Origin: an uncultured Tessaracoccus sp.
Lineage (GTDB): Bacteria > Actinomycetota > Actinomycetes > Propionibacteriales > Propionibacteriaceae
Length of the DNA: 64,000 bases
Assembly (NCBI RefSeq): GCF_943914565.1
Contig: NZ_CALUCN010000011.1
Location: 1-64,000 of the forward strand
Direction: 5' to 3'
Shown here: positions 17,041 to 26,226 of the stretch, piece by piece
How positions within the stretch are numbered: position 1 is the stretch's first letter
How the letters are laid out: each line of letters begins with the position of its first letter
Notes under the pieces: generated by a model
What the model saw: the letters and a program-made list of their open reading frames with translations, nothing else
Database searches by the model: none
Told to the model about the DNA's origin: nothing
Position numbers and translations under genes: made by a program

Positions 17041-19973
17041 CGGCGTCGCCTCCCCGGGAGGGCCTTCGTCGAGTCGGGGATCGGCGTGGGGGCACGGTCC
17101 TGGATCTGGTGGGTGTCGATGCCGGAGCCGAGGCTGCGCGCGAGGTCGAGCAGCGTGCCCACCACGACGAGGTACACGCCGATGTCGAAGACCGTCGAGC
17201 TCACCACGTGCAACTCGCCCAGGAAGAACAGCGTGCGGCCGAACAGCGTGATCGTGTCCGGGCCGGGGAGGTCCACGACGAGCTCATGGCTCTGGAAGAT
17301 CGCGCCGCCGGCGAGCACGGGCGCGACGGCGGTGCCGATCGCGAGGAGGAGCCCCGCGCCGAGGAGCCGGCCGGCGTCGAAGGGCGCGGCCTCGTCGAGC
17401 TCGTGGCGGCCGGCCGAGAGGTAGCGGATCATGAGCGCCATGCCGGCGACGAGCCCGCCGGCGAAGCCGCCACCGGGGGCGTTGTGGCCGGTGAGCAGCA
17501 GGAACAGGCTCATGATGACGAGCAGCCAGAACAGGATGCGGGTGACCACCTCGAACAGCAGCGAGCGCGCGAACGGCGACATCGTCTGGCCGGCGCGCAG
17601 CCACACGGCGGGGGAGGTGTCGGCCTCCACCGTGCCCTTGCGCGCGGCGACCGCGTCGGCGACGCGGGTGAGGTCGCCGGCGCGGGTCTGGAGGAAGATC
17701 ATGGAGGCGACCCCCGTCGCGGCGATCACGAGCACCGTGATCTCGCCGAACGTGTCCCACGCGCGGGTGTCGACCAGCGCGACGTTCACGAGGTTGTGCC
17801 CGTAGCCGAACGTGAACGCGGCGTCGAACCAGCCGTCGGAGACGGGCGGGCGGATGCGGGCGCCGGCGGTCACGAGCGCGACGAGGGTCACCGTCGTGCC
17901 GACCGCCACCGCCAGCAGCACGCGCCACCAGCGCGACGAGCTGAGCGGCCGGTTGGTGAAGTAGCGCGGCAGCTTGCGGATGACGAGGATGAACACCACC
18001 AGCGTCACCGTCTCGACGAGCACCTGCGTGAGCGCGAGGTCCGGCGAGCCCCACATGAGGAACACGCAGGCGAGGCCGTAGCCCGTCGCGCTCGCCATGA
18101 GCACGCCGCGCACACGGCCACGGGACTTCACCGCGCCGAGGCCGGCGGCGACGAGCACGGCGCAGACGAGCAGCTGCGTCCACGAGTCGAACCACGTCAC
18201 CCGCGGCCAGAAGCGGATGTCCAGCAGCGCCGTCGAGCTGAGCACCACGAGCGTGACGAGGATGGTGCCGAGGTAGACCGGCAGCGAGCCGCGCTGGACG
18301 CGGGCGGTGGTCTCGACGGCCAGCCGGTCGAGCAGCTGCATCGAGCGGTGGTAGAGCTCCTCGGTCGACGTCGTGCGCGGGAACGTCGCCTGCACGGCCG
18401 CGATCTCGTCGCGGAACCAGAACAGCGCGGCGCCCCCCGCCACCGCCATCGCCGACATGCCCAGCGGGGCGCCGAGCCCGTGCCACAGCCCGAAGCCGTG
18501 CGAGGCCGCGCCGTAGGGCAGCGTGTCGGCGTAGGGCTGCAGCGTCGCCGTGAGCGGCCCGCCGAGGAAGCCGCCGACGAGCGTGAGGCCCGCGAGCAAC
18601 CCCGGCACCGCGGTCATGCCGATCGGCGGGCGTTCCCAGGCGGGGCACTCGACGTGCGGCTTCGTCGCGAACGTGCCCCACCACCAGCGCAGCGAGTACG
18701 CGACGGTGAGGACCGACCCGAACACGAGCGCCGCGGCGAGCAGCATGCCGGCCATCGGGGTGATCGTCCAGCGGTCCCCGGCGATCAGGTACACGAGTGA
18801 CTCGAACGCCGCCTCCTTGGTCATGAACCCGAGCAGCGGGGGCAGCCCGGCCATCGACGCGGCGGCCAGCCCACCGATGCACGCGAGGGCGGGTGCTCGT
18901 CGGCCGATGCCGCTCAGCTGCCGGAGGTCGCGGGTGCCGGCGTGGTGGTCGACGACGCCGACGACGAGGAACAGCGTCGACTTGAACAGCGCGTGCGCGA
19001 GCAGCATCCCGACGGCGGCGAGCGCGCCGGCCTTCGTGCCCATGCCGGCGAGCAGGATCATGAAGCCCAGCTGCGAGACGGTGCCGTAGGCGAGCACGAG
19101 CTTCAGGTCCGTCTGCCGCAGTGCCCGCCAGCCGCCGACCACCATCGTCGACGCGCCGAGCACGAGCACCGTCGGGCGCCAGTACGGGACCTCCGAGAAG
19201 GCCGGGGCGAGCGCCGCGACGAGGTAGACGCCCGCCTTCACCATCGCGGCGGCGTGCAGGTAGGCGGAGATCGGCGTCGGGGCCGCCATCGCGCCCGGCA
19301 GCCAGAAGTGAAAGGGCACGAGCGCGGACTTGCTCAGCGCACCGACGAGCAGCAGCAGCGCCCCGACGGTGGCCAGGGTCGTGTGCGGAGGATCGGCCAC
19401 GACGGCGCGGAGCGAGAAGGTCTGCGCCTCGTGGCCCAGCGCGATGACGCCGAGCAGCATCGCGAGCCCACCCGCCGTCGTGACCACGAGGGCGGTGAAC
19501 GCGGCGCCGCGGTTGGCGCGCCTGGTCGGGTCGTGGCCGATGAGGAGGTAGGAGAAGATCGTCGTGAGTTCCCAGCACACGAACAGCACGACGAGGTCGT
19601 CGGCCGTGACGAGGCCCAGCATCGAGCCGGCGAACGCCAGCAGCACGCCGCCGGAGAGGTTCGGCATGCGGGCGGCGAAGTACCAGCGGCAGTAGAGCAG
19701 CACGAGCGTGCCGATGCCCGCGACGACGAGCGCGAGGACCCACTGCAGCAGGCCGACGTGGAGCGTGATCGCGACGCCGAGGGCAGGGATCCAGGGGACG
19801 TGCTCGTGGTGGGCACCGCCGCCCAGGACGGTGGGTGCGAGCGCGAGCAGGGCCCCCGTCGCGGCGGCGGGCGGCAGCGCGAGGACGAGGAAGGTGCGCG
19901 GGCCCAGGAACTTGGACCACAGGGGGGTCGTCGCAGCCAGGACCGCGTGGAGTGCGATCAGGGCAAGGAGCAT
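17037..19973 (-). CDS. mrpA: Na+/H+ antiporter subunit A with fused MrpB domain (MrpA/MnhA)
   Basis: 978 residues. The first about 780 are MrpA, a NuoL-like channel: VLFVCWELTTIFSYLLIG near 125, PFHFWLPGAMAAPTPISAYL near 220-240, HALFKSTLFL near 315. The C-terminal 170 residues match MrpB/DUF4040, including a HNAPGGGFAGGLVAG motif near 835. A separate mrpB gene is therefore absent, consistent with the order A(B)-C-D-E-F-G. The complex exchanges cytoplasmic Na+ (or K+) for external H+, giving alkali and salt tolerance. ATG at 19973 with GAAGGGA upstream heads the operon, divergent from nfo. Confidence 0.93.
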   Translation of the reverse strand: MLLALIALHAVLAATTPLWSKFLGPRTFLVLALPPAAATGALLALAPTVLGGGAHHEHVPWIPALGVAITLHVGLLQWVLALVVAGIGTLVLLYCRWYFAARMPNLSGGVLLAFAGSMLGLVTADDLVVLFVCWELTTIFSYLLIGHDPTRRANRGAAFTALVVTTAGGLAMLLGVIALGHEAQTFSLRAVVADPPHTTLATVGALLLLVGALSKSALVPFHFWLPGAMAAPTPISAYLHAAAMVKAGVYLVAALAPAFSEVPYWRPTVLVLGASTMVVGGWRALRQTDLKLVLAYGTVSQLGFMILLAGMGTKAGALAAVGMLLAHALFKSTLFLVVGVVDHHAGTRDLRQLSGIGRRAPALACIGGLAAASMAGLPPLLGFMTKEAAFESLVYLIAGDRWTITPMAGMLLAAALVFGSVLTVAYSLRWWWGTFATKPHVECPAWERPPIGMTAVPGLLAGLTLVGGFLGGPLTATLQPYADTLPYGAASHGFGLWHGLGAPLGMSAMAVAGGAALFWFRDEIAAVQATFPRTTSTEELYHRSMQLLDRLAVETTARVQRGSLPVYLGTILVTLVVLSSTALLDIRFWPRVTWFDSWTQLLVCAVLVAAGLGAVKSRGRVRGVLMASATGYGLACVFLMWGSPDLALTQVLVETVTLVVFILVIRKLPRYFTNRPLSSSRWWRVLLAVAVGTTVTLVALVTAGARIRPPVSDGWFDAAFTFGYGHNLVNVALVDTRAWDTFGEITVLVIAATGVASMIFLQTRAGDLTRVADAVAARKGTVEADTSPAVWLRAGQTMSPFARSLLFEVVTRILFWLLVIMSLFLLLTGHNAPGGGFAGGLVAGMALMIRYLSAGRHELDEAAPFDAGRLLGAGLLLAIGTAVAPVLAGGAIFQSHELVVDLPGPDTITLFGRTLFFLGELHVVSSTVFDIGVYLVVVGTLLDLARSLGSGIDTHQIQDRAPTPIPDSTKALPGRRRR

Positions 19974-20084
19974 GCGGCGTCCCTTCGGTGGTCTGGCCGA
20001 CACCACCCTAACCGGGTCGTCAAGCGCGAATCGGGCCTTCCCGCGACGTGCCCGGGTCCCCGCCCGGGTGCGTAGGCTGGCCCC

Positions 20085-20867
20085 ATGACGTTCCCGATCG
20101 GTGCCCACACCAGCTCGCCCAACCCCCTCGACGACGCGCGCGCCCTCGGCGCGGACGTGCTGCAGTGTACGTTGTCGGACCCGCAGAGCTGGAAGGGGCC
20201 GACGTTCGACGTGCCGGGCTTCCGGGAGCAGGCGGAGGCCGAGGGGGTCGCGGTGTTCGTGCACTCGCCGTTCGTCATCAACGTCGCCTCGACGAACAAC
20301 CGCATCCGCATCCCGTCGCGCAAGCTGCTGGAGCAGCACGTCCGCGCGGCGGCCGAGGTGGGGGCGCGCGGCGTGGTCGTCCACGGCGGCCACGTCACCG
20401 CCGACGACGACCTCGCCACCGGCGTGGAGAACTGGCTGAAGTGCGTCGACGGCATCGACCTGCCGGTGCCGATCCTCATCGAGAACACCGCCGGCGGCAA
20501 GCACGCGATGGCCCGGTACCTCGAGGCGCTCGACGCGCTGTGGACGCGGCTCGCCGACGCCGAGCAGTTCGACAAGGTGGGTTTCTGCCTGGACACCTGT
20601 CACGCGTTCGCCGCGGGGCTCGACCTCTCCACCCTCGTCGACGACGTGCGCGCCGTCACCGGGCGCATCGACCTCGTGCACCTCAACGACTCCCAGCGGC
20701 CCGCCGGCAGTGGCGGCGACCGGCACGCGACGCTCGGCGCGGGGCTCATCGATCCCGACGAGCTGGTCGGGGTCGTGCGCGCGGCCGGGGCCCCCGTCGT
20801 GCTGGAGACCCCGGGCGGCGTCGCGGAGCACGCGGGCGACATGGAGTGGCTGCGTGCCCGGCTCTGA
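20085..20867 (+). CDS. nfo: Deoxyribonuclease IV (AP endonuclease, endonuclease IV family)
   Basis: 260 residues, a metal-dependent TIM barrel that cuts DNA 5' to abasic sites in base-excision repair. Metal-ligand segments in order: HTSSP (residue 8), VHSPF (about 63), VVHGGH (about 101), IENTAGG (about 136), CLDTCHAFAAG (about 169), HLNDSQRP (about 206), and LETPGG near the end. All three EndoIV signatures are represented. ATG at 20085. Its 3' end overlaps the HAD gene by 14 nt. Confidence 0.9.
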   Translation: MTFPIGAHTSSPNPLDDARALGADVLQCTLSDPQSWKGPTFDVPGFREQAEAEGVAVFVHSPFVINVASTNNRIRIPSRKLLEQHVRAAAEVGARGVVVHGGHVTADDDLATGVENWLKCVDGIDLPVPILIENTAGGKHAMARYLEALDALWTRLADAEQFDKVGFCLDTCHAFAAGLDLSTLVDDVRAVTGRIDLVHLNDSQRPAGSGGDRHATLGAGLIDPDELVGVVRAAGAPVVLETPGGVAEHAGDMEWLRARL

Positions 20868-21681
20868 ACGTCCCGCGCTCGTCGCGACCGACCTCGACGG
20901 CACGCTGCTGCGCGACGACAAGACGGTGAGCGACCACACCCGACGCGTGCTCGCCGCGGTGCAGGCCGCCGGCATCCCCGTCGTGCCGGTGACGGCCAGG
21001 CAGCCCTACGGGTTGCGGCCGATCGCGGCGCACGTCGGGTTCCGGGGGCCGGGCGTGTGCGCCAACGGCGCGGTCGTCGTCGACACCTCGACGTGGGAGG
21101 TGCTGCGCGCCGAGTCGATCCCGGGCGAGGTGGCAGGGCGCGTGATCCGGGCCGTGCGGGAGGCATGCGACGAGGTGGTGTTCGCGGCCGTCGGGCCCGT
21201 CGGCGAGTGGTTCCGCGCGGAGGAGGGGTACGCGGGCAGCTCCCGGTTCAGCGACCACCAGCGCAGCAGTGAGGACATGCAGATCGTGACCGCCGACGAG
21301 CTCGCCGCCGACTGCTCGAAGCTCGTCCTGCGCCGCCCCGGCGAGGACGCGGCCGAGACCCTGCGCCGGGTGCAACCACTCGTCGCGGGCTGTCACGCGA
21401 CGATCTCGGGCGCGCCCTTCGTCGAGGTGATGGCACCGGGGGTCACGAAGTCGCGCGGGCTCGCGTGGCTGTGCGAGCGCCTCGGCGTCGAGCGCGAACG
21501 GGTGTGGGCCTTCGGCGACGCCGCGAACGACGTCGACATGCTGCGGTGGGCGGGGCGCGCGTTCGCCGTGGCCGACGCCGACCCGTCGGTGAGGGAGGTC
21601 GCGGACGCGGTGACCGGCACGAACGCCGAGGACGCCGTCGCGGACGCCCTCGCCCACCTCGCCACACCTACGGTGCAGTAA
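20854..21681 (+). CDS. HAD-superfamily hydrolase, Cof-type phosphatase
   Basis: 275 residues. Motif I DLDGTLLRDD near residue 13 holds the nucleophile Asp and general acid Asp; motif II is PVTARQPYG; Lys of motif III is in VTKSRGLAWL near 197; motif IV is FGDAANDVDML near 222. The large C2B cap between them marks the Cof/YidA group, which dephosphorylates sugar phosphates and similar metabolites. GTG at 20854 (GGAG 7 nt upstream) overlaps nfo, indicating co-translation. Substrate not predictable. Confidence 0.85.
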   Translation: MPGSERPALVATDLDGTLLRDDKTVSDHTRRVLAAVQAAGIPVVPVTARQPYGLRPIAAHVGFRGPGVCANGAVVVDTSTWEVLRAESIPGEVAGRVIRAVREACDEVVFAAVGPVGEWFRAEEGYAGSSRFSDHQRSSEDMQIVTADELAADCSKLVLRRPGEDAAETLRRVQPLVAGCHATISGAPFVEVMAPGVTKSRGLAWLCERLGVERERVWAFGDAANDVDMLRWAGRAFAVADADPSVREVADAVTGTNAEDAVADALAHLATPTVQ

Positions 21682-21713
21682 CCTCGGTGCCGACGCTGCC
21701 GAAGGAGACGCCC

Positions 21714-23549
21714 ATGACCGAGCACATCGTCAAGCGGTACCGGGACGAGGGGACCCGTCGTCACATCATCCATCGTTTCCGCGAGATCGCCGGCCTGCTG
21801 CCCGACCGGGTGGCCACCCGCATCGCCGACGGCGACGCCTGGCGCGAACAGACCTACGCCGAGCTGCGCGCGACGGTGGACCGCGTCGCGCAGGGGGTGC
21901 TGGACCTCGGGCTCGAGCCGGGGGACCGCGTCGGGCTGTTCGCCAACAACTGCCCCGAGTGGACCGAGGTGGACCTGGGCGTCAACACCGCCCGGGGCGT
22001 CGTCGTGCCGCTCTACGCCACCTCGACGCCGGAGCAGATCGCGCACATCGTCACCGACTCTCGAATGCGCGCGATCGTCGTCGGGGGGCAGAGCGAGGCC
22101 GAGCGGGTGCTCGCCGCCCGCGAGATCGCGCCGATGCCGCCCGTCGTCGTGCTGGAGGACTACCCGGACCGCCCCGACGACGTGCGCGTCTACGAACAAC
22201 TGCTCGCCGACCCCACGCCCGCCGTCGACGAGCGGCTCGGCGAGGCGGACGACGACGACCTCACCGCGATCATCTACACCTCCGGCACGACGGGGGCCCC
22301 GAAGGGCGCGATGATCTCGCACGCGGCGCTGTGTGCGGAGTCGGACGCGCTCGAGGGGTTCTTCGAGTTCGGCTCGAAGGAGTCGTCGCTGTGCTTCCTG
22401 CCGCTGAGTCACGCGCTCGAACGCGGCTGGACGCTCGTCATCCTCATGCACGGCTGCATGAACACCTACGTGTACAACCCGCGCACGATCGCCGAGCAGA
22501 TGGTGCGTGCGCAGGCGACGATGATGGTCTCGGTGCCGAAGCTCTACGAGATGGTGTTCGCGACGGCGCACAAGAAGGTGGCGCGCTCCCCGATCAAGCG
22601 CGCGATCCTCACGTGGGCGCTGAAGGTCGGGCGCCACAACCAGTACAAGTACCGCGCCGGCCGTCGCCCGGGCCCGATCCTCTCGCTGCAGCGGCGCCTG
22701 GCCGACAGGCTCGTCTACCGTTCCGTGCGCGACGCGGTGGGCGGCCCGAAGCACATCCTCGCCTGCGGCGGCGCGCCGCTCCGGCCCGAGATCGAGGAGT
22801 TCTTCTCCTCGGTGGGCATGCCGATCCAGACCGGTTACGGGCTCACGGAGGCGGCGCCGCTGGTGACGTTCAACGCCCCCGGCGCGTTCAAGATCGGCAC
22901 GGTCGGCCGCGTGCTCGACGGCGGTGAGGTCCGGCTGGGTGACCTGGGCGAGCTGCTCTACCGCGGGCCGAACGTGATGCGCGGCTACTGGAACGCGCCC
23001 GAGGCCACCGCCGAGGCGATCGACGAGGACGGCTGGCTCCACACCGGCGACGTCGGATACATCGACAACGAAGGTTACGTCACGATCACCGACCGGCTGA
23101 AGGACATCATCGTCACGCTCGGTGGCAAGAACGTCTCCCCGCAACCGATCGAGGGGCTCATCCTCGCCGACCCGCTGTTCGAGCACGCCGTCCTGATCGG
23201 CGACACCCGCCCGTTCGTGACCCTGCTCGTCAAGCCGTCCGCGGCCGCCGTCGAGGAGCTCGCGAAACGGCTCGAGTGGCCGGGCGAGCTGAAGGACTGG
23301 CTCGCCAGCAGCGAGCTGCTCGCCGAGCTGCGCAAGCGCGTGACCGAGCTCACCGCGATGCTGCCCGTGCAGGACCGGCCCAAGGAGACCGAGGTGCTCG
23401 ACGACGAGTTCACCACCGACAACGGCCTGCTCACCCCCACCCTGAAGGTGCGCCGACGCGAGGTCGAGAAGCGCTTCAAGGAACGCATCGACGCGATGTA
23501 CGAGCGCCTGGAGGCGCTGCGCCGTGGCCAGCAGTCCACCAAGCAGTGA
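21714..23549 (+). CDS. Long-chain fatty-acid-CoA ligase (AMP-binding, FadD15-like)
   Basis: 611 residues. P-loop IIYTSGTTGAPKGAM near residue 187, the fatty-acid gate region with PLSHALERGWT near 229, A5-like QTGYGLTEAAPLV near 375, DGWLHTGDVGYID near 445, and the adenylate Lys/Arg region TDRLKDIIVTLGGKNVSP near 462. It adenylates long-chain fatty acids and forms acyl-CoA at the membrane. Close in layout to actinobacterial FadD15. Start ATG 21714 with GAAGGAG; HAD stop is 33 bp upstream, so possibly one operon nfo-HAD-fadD. Confidence 0.9.
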   Translation: MTEHIVKRYRDEGTRRHIIHRFREIAGLLPDRVATRIADGDAWREQTYAELRATVDRVAQGVLDLGLEPGDRVGLFANNCPEWTEVDLGVNTARGVVVPLYATSTPEQIAHIVTDSRMRAIVVGGQSEAERVLAAREIAPMPPVVVLEDYPDRPDDVRVYEQLLADPTPAVDERLGEADDDDLTAIIYTSGTTGAPKGAMISHAALCAESDALEGFFEFGSKESSLCFLPLSHALERGWTLVILMHGCMNTYVYNPRTIAEQMVRAQATMMVSVPKLYEMVFATAHKKVARSPIKRAILTWALKVGRHNQYKYRAGRRPGPILSLQRRLADRLVYRSVRDAVGGPKHILACGGAPLRPEIEEFFSSVGMPIQTGYGLTEAAPLVTFNAPGAFKIGTVGRVLDGGEVRLGDLGELLYRGPNVMRGYWNAPEATAEAIDEDGWLHTGDVGYIDNEGYVTITDRLKDIIVTLGGKNVSPQPIEGLILADPLFEHAVLIGDTRPFVTLLVKPSAAAVEELAKRLEWPGELKDWLASSELLAELRKRVTELTAMLPVQDRPKETEVLDDEFTTDNGLLTPTLKVRRREVEKRFKERIDAMYERLEALRRGQQSTKQ

Positions 23550-23877
23550 CCCGCGCCGTCCCTGGTGGGCGACGTGGCCGGCGTGCCTCGCGTGGGGCGT
23601 GCTGTCGTTGCTCGCGGTGCTGCCCGCCGTGCTGGGCTGGGCGCTCTACGCGCTCTACGACGTCGCGAACACCACCGGCATCGACATGACCGTCGACGCG
23701 GGCACGGCCCCGACGCCGCTGCGACTGCTCGCGGTCGTGGCCGCGCTCGCGTCGCTGACGCTGCCGGTGTTCGTCACCCGCTGGGCGCGGAAGGTCTGGC
23801 TCGGGTACACGCTGCTCGGTTGGATCCTCTCCGGGGTGGTGCTCCTCGTCGGGCTCGGGATGTTCAACATCCTGTGA
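23524..23877 (+). CDS. Small membrane protein, unknown function
   Basis: 117 residues with three predicted helices (about 20-45, 62-80, 90-115). GTG at 23524 lies 26 nt inside the end of the fatty-acid-CoA ligase gene, implying translational coupling. No recognised domain. Composition and codon use match neighbouring real genes. Confidence 0.65.
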   Translation: MASSPPSSDPRRPWWATWPACLAWGVLSLLAVLPAVLGWALYALYDVANTTGIDMTVDAGTAPTPLRLLAVVAALASLTLPVFVTRWARKVWLGYTLLGWILSGVVLLVGLGMFNIL

Positions 23878-23912
23878 ACGGTGCCCCTGCGGCCCTGTGG
23901 AAGGATGGGGGC

Positions 23913-24296
23913 ATGGGACTGTTGGACTTCCTGGGCAAGCGCCCGTCGTCAGGGCTGACGATCGAGGAGACCCTCGTCGCCCTGTCCAAGGGGGCGGTGC
24001 TCATCGACGTGCGCACGCCCCACGAGTACGAGGCCGGCCACGCGCCGGGAGCCAGGCCCGTCGACGTCCAGGACCTGAAACGTGACCCGATCGCCGCGAT
24101 CCACGGCGACGACCCCCTCGCCGAGCGCGACGCCGCGATCGTCGTGATGTGTGACAACGGCCTGCGCTCGTCGATGGCGGCCGCGCAGCTGCGTCAGGCG
24201 GGGCTGCTGGCCGAGTCGGTCGCCGGCGGGCTCATCGCGTGGAGCAGGGACGGCAACCCCGTCCTGCCCGGGCCGTACCGCCGTCGGCGCTGCTGA
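23913..24296 (+). CDS. Rhodanese-like domain protein
   Basis: 127 residues, a single rhodanese domain. VLIDVRTPHEYEAGHAPGA near residue 30 is the CH2A motif, and the active-site loop is VMCDNGLRSSMAA near residue 84, with the persulfide-bearing Cys at about 86. It would transfer sulfane sulfur (thiosulfate or another donor) to a thiol acceptor. ATG at 23913; no clear partner gene nearby. The C-terminus ends PYRRRRC. Confidence 0.85.
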   Translation: MGLLDFLGKRPSSGLTIEETLVALSKGAVLIDVRTPHEYEAGHAPGARPVDVQDLKRDPIAAIHGDDPLAERDAAIVVMCDNGLRSSMAAAQLRQAGLLAESVAGGLIAWSRDGNPVLPGPYRRRRC

Positions 24297-24336
24297 GGGG
24301 CCCGCACGCTCCGTCGGGCGGAGGACGCGGACCCCT
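24296..24336. terminator. Bidirectional hairpin between rhodanese and eis
   Basis: Arms AGGGGCCCGC (24296-24305) and GCGGACCCCT (24327-24336) pair at 9 of 10 positions with a 21-nt loop. Lies between convergent genes; no T-run. Likely a bidirectional terminator. Confidence 0.5.
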
Positions 24337-24357
24337 CTGGCAGGTGGGTGGGGCGGG

Positions 24358-25620
24358 TCAGAACGGCGTGATGCACCACGGCTCGCGGCGGCGGCGCAGC
24401 AGGATGCCGAGTTCGTCGATCGCGGGCTGCTCGCCGGTGACGTTGCCGACGGTGGACATGGCGTGGATGTTCACGCCGCCGAGCACCGTCGAACCGAGCG
24501 CGGCGACGCCGATCTCGACCTGCGGCTCGGCGTCCGTCGGCTCGCAGGTCGCGTGCCCGTCGCGGACGTGGAGGTCCCACGTGCCCTCGGCGATGCCGAG
24601 CTTGTCGACGACGCGCAGCCGCACGTCGCCGTCGGCGTAGTAGTTGCGTGCGGTGAGCAGCCGCGCGGGGTCGAGCGGACGCAGCCACAGGAGGTCGTCG
24701 TGCTCGCGGACGATGTAGCGCCGCCGGTCCGTGATCGCCCAGGGGAGGTGCTCGTCGTTGCGCGCGAGGTTGAACCGCACGCGACGGACGAGGTCGAGCG
24801 AGGCGAGGAACGACCACATGGCGGTGCTCGCGCGCTGGTTCGTCGGCACGAAGTCGATGACGCGGATCATGTCCTCGCGGTCCGACGAGGTCCAGGTGGC
24901 GTACCCGTCGAGGGTGCCGTCGTCGTCCCAGTGGCCGATGGCGCGGATCTTGGTGTTGGCCTCGCGGCTGGACTTCACGATGAGCCCGGTGCGCAGCTCC
25001 ATCTGCGGCGGGTTGCGGTCGATCGAGCCGGTCTGCGTCGCGTGGAACGTGCGGAAGACCTCGGTGGCCGCCTCGGCGAGTCGGTCGGTCGAGAGGTACT
25101 CGCAGGTGCCGGTGACGGGCACCTGCAGGTCGAAGCCGGAGCCGACGCGCAACTCGATCTGGTCCTTGAAGATGGCCGCGCCGAAGCCGAAGCGGCCGTA
25201 GATCGTCGCCTCGGTCGCCGTGAGCGCGGCGACGGCGAGGCCGGACTCCTTCGCCTGCGTGAGCGAGGCGGTCATGAGGTTGCGGGCGATGCCCTGCCGA
25301 CGGTGCGAGGCCCGGACGGTCACGTCGCTGATCTGGTGGCAGTCGATGAGGCTGCCGCCGACGTTCAGCGACCCGCGCCACTCCATGAACGTCGCGACGG
25401 GGATGTCGGCGCCCAGCGCGTACTCGGGGCTGTCGGTGGACCAGACGCCCCGGGCCACGGACCCGTGCGCCGCCTCGATCGCGAGCTGGTGTCTGAGGAA
25501 ACGGTCTGTGGGGTGCGGGTCGTGGAAGCCCTGCTGCACGGCGGTGAGCCATGCGGGGTACCACGGGTTGTCCGCCGGATCGGGGCTGGTGACTTGGAAG
25601 GTTCGGTACTCGTGGTTCAC
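24358..25620 (-). CDS. Eis-like GNAT N-acetyltransferase
   Basis: 420 residues, three-part Eis layout: N-terminal GNAT domain (about 1-145) with acetyl-CoA loop RRQGIARNLM near residue 110; a second GNAT-like fold (about 150-290); and an SCP2-like C-terminal domain (about 300-420). Mycobacterial Eis multi-acetylates amines of aminoglycosides and of host proteins and depends on its free C-terminal carboxylate; this protein ends in Phe as many relatives do. GTG start at 25620. Its upstream region carries the repeat array described separately. Natural substrate unknown. Confidence 0.85.
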   Translation of the reverse strand: MNHEYRTFQVTSPDPADNPWYPAWLTAVQQGFHDPHPTDRFLRHQLAIEAAHGSVARGVWSTDSPEYALGADIPVATFMEWRGSLNVGGSLIDCHQISDVTVRASHRRQGIARNLMTASLTQAKESGLAVAALTATEATIYGRFGFGAAIFKDQIELRVGSGFDLQVPVTGTCEYLSTDRLAEAATEVFRTFHATQTGSIDRNPPQMELRTGLIVKSSREANTKIRAIGHWDDDGTLDGYATWTSSDREDMIRVIDFVPTNQRASTAMWSFLASLDLVRRVRFNLARNDEHLPWAITDRRRYIVREHDDLLWLRPLDPARLLTARNYYADGDVRLRVVDKLGIAEGTWDLHVRDGHATCEPTDAEPQVEIGVAALGSTVLGGVNIHAMSTVGNVTGEQPAIDELGILLRRRREPWCITPF

Positions 25621-25685
25621 CGTCTCGACGCTACCGCACGGTCCGGTGCCGTCGTGGCATCTGTGTGCAGCACAGGGGTCTGCGG

Positions 25686-25740
25686 TGGTTGGGTTGGGTT
25701 GGGTTGGAGTGGGCTGGGTTGGGGTGGTTGGGGTGGAGTG
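25686..25740 (+). repeat. G-rich TTGGG minisatellite with quadruplex potential
   Basis: Runs of three or four G on the + strand begin at 25691, 25696, 25701, 25711, 25715, 25721 and 25730, mostly separated by TT, CT or TGGTT. This fits the four-tract G-quadruplex pattern several times over. It lies 70-120 bp upstream of the eis start and leads into the 20-bp-unit array. Confidence 0.6.
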
Positions 25741-25752
25741 GAGGTGGTTGGG

Positions 25753-26077
25753 TTCGCCAACGAAGGGGTGCGTTTGTCAAGGCTGGGTCCGGTTCGCCAA
25801 CGGACGGGGCCGTTCGCCAATGTTCGATTTGGTTTGCCAATGGAGGGGTGGGTTTGCCAACGCTGTGACGGTTTGCCAACGTTCGTTCCTTTTCGCCTGC
25901 GTTATCCATGTTCGCCTGCAATAGAGCGTTGGCGAACGTGCACAGCGTTGGCGAGCCCCGTCGTGAGGGCCTGGACCCCGTCCAAACGCCGGCAGGTGGG
26001 CCCCGTCCGTTGGCGAACGCAGCCCAGCCTTGGCAAACCGCGCCCTCCGTTGGCGAACGGACCCCTTCGTTGGCGAA
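25753..26077. repeat. Palindromic array A of 20-bp-period TTYGCCAACG units
   Basis: Forward units (consensus TTYGCCAACG plus about 10 variable bases) begin at 25753, 25773, 25793, 25813, 25833, 25853, 25872, 25892 and 25911. After a centre containing CTGCAATAGAGCG, reverse-complement units (CGTTGGCGAA) begin at 25927, 25946, 25987 (degenerate), 26008, 26028, 26048 and 26068. The last four forward units and the first three reverse units have exactly the same spacing as in array B near 57.3 kb. The stretch encodes no credible protein; ORFs across it read the repeat as runs of WRT, LAN and VGKP. Lies between divergent eis and rpsF. Confidence 0.85.
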
Positions 26078-26103
26078 CCGCGCCCCAGCGCGCGACGACG
26101 TGG

Positions 26104-26175
26104 CACGAAACGCCGTGTCTGCCTGGTTACAGGGCCTGAAACGGTGCTCTGAAGCGTTTCCGGCGGCGTTTCGTG
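26104..26175. repeat. Inverted-repeat hairpin A (CACGAAACGCCG arms)
   Basis: Arms CACGAAACGCCG (26104-26115) and CGGCGTTTCGTG (26164-26175) are exact complements around a 48-nt loop. Directly follows array A. The same arms, longer and perfect, follow array B at 57599-57670, and the loops share short motifs (CCT-AAACG, CTCT, AGCG) in the same order. Confidence 0.75.
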
Positions 26176-26226
26176 TCACGTGGGGAGGCTCGGCCGGGGT
26201 GCGGCTCGGCGCGGGCCCGGCCCGGT

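Noticed and set aside
25753..26077. CRISPR array
   Set aside because: Conserved part is about 10 bp, variable part about 10 bp, orientation reverses at the centre, and no cas genes are present.
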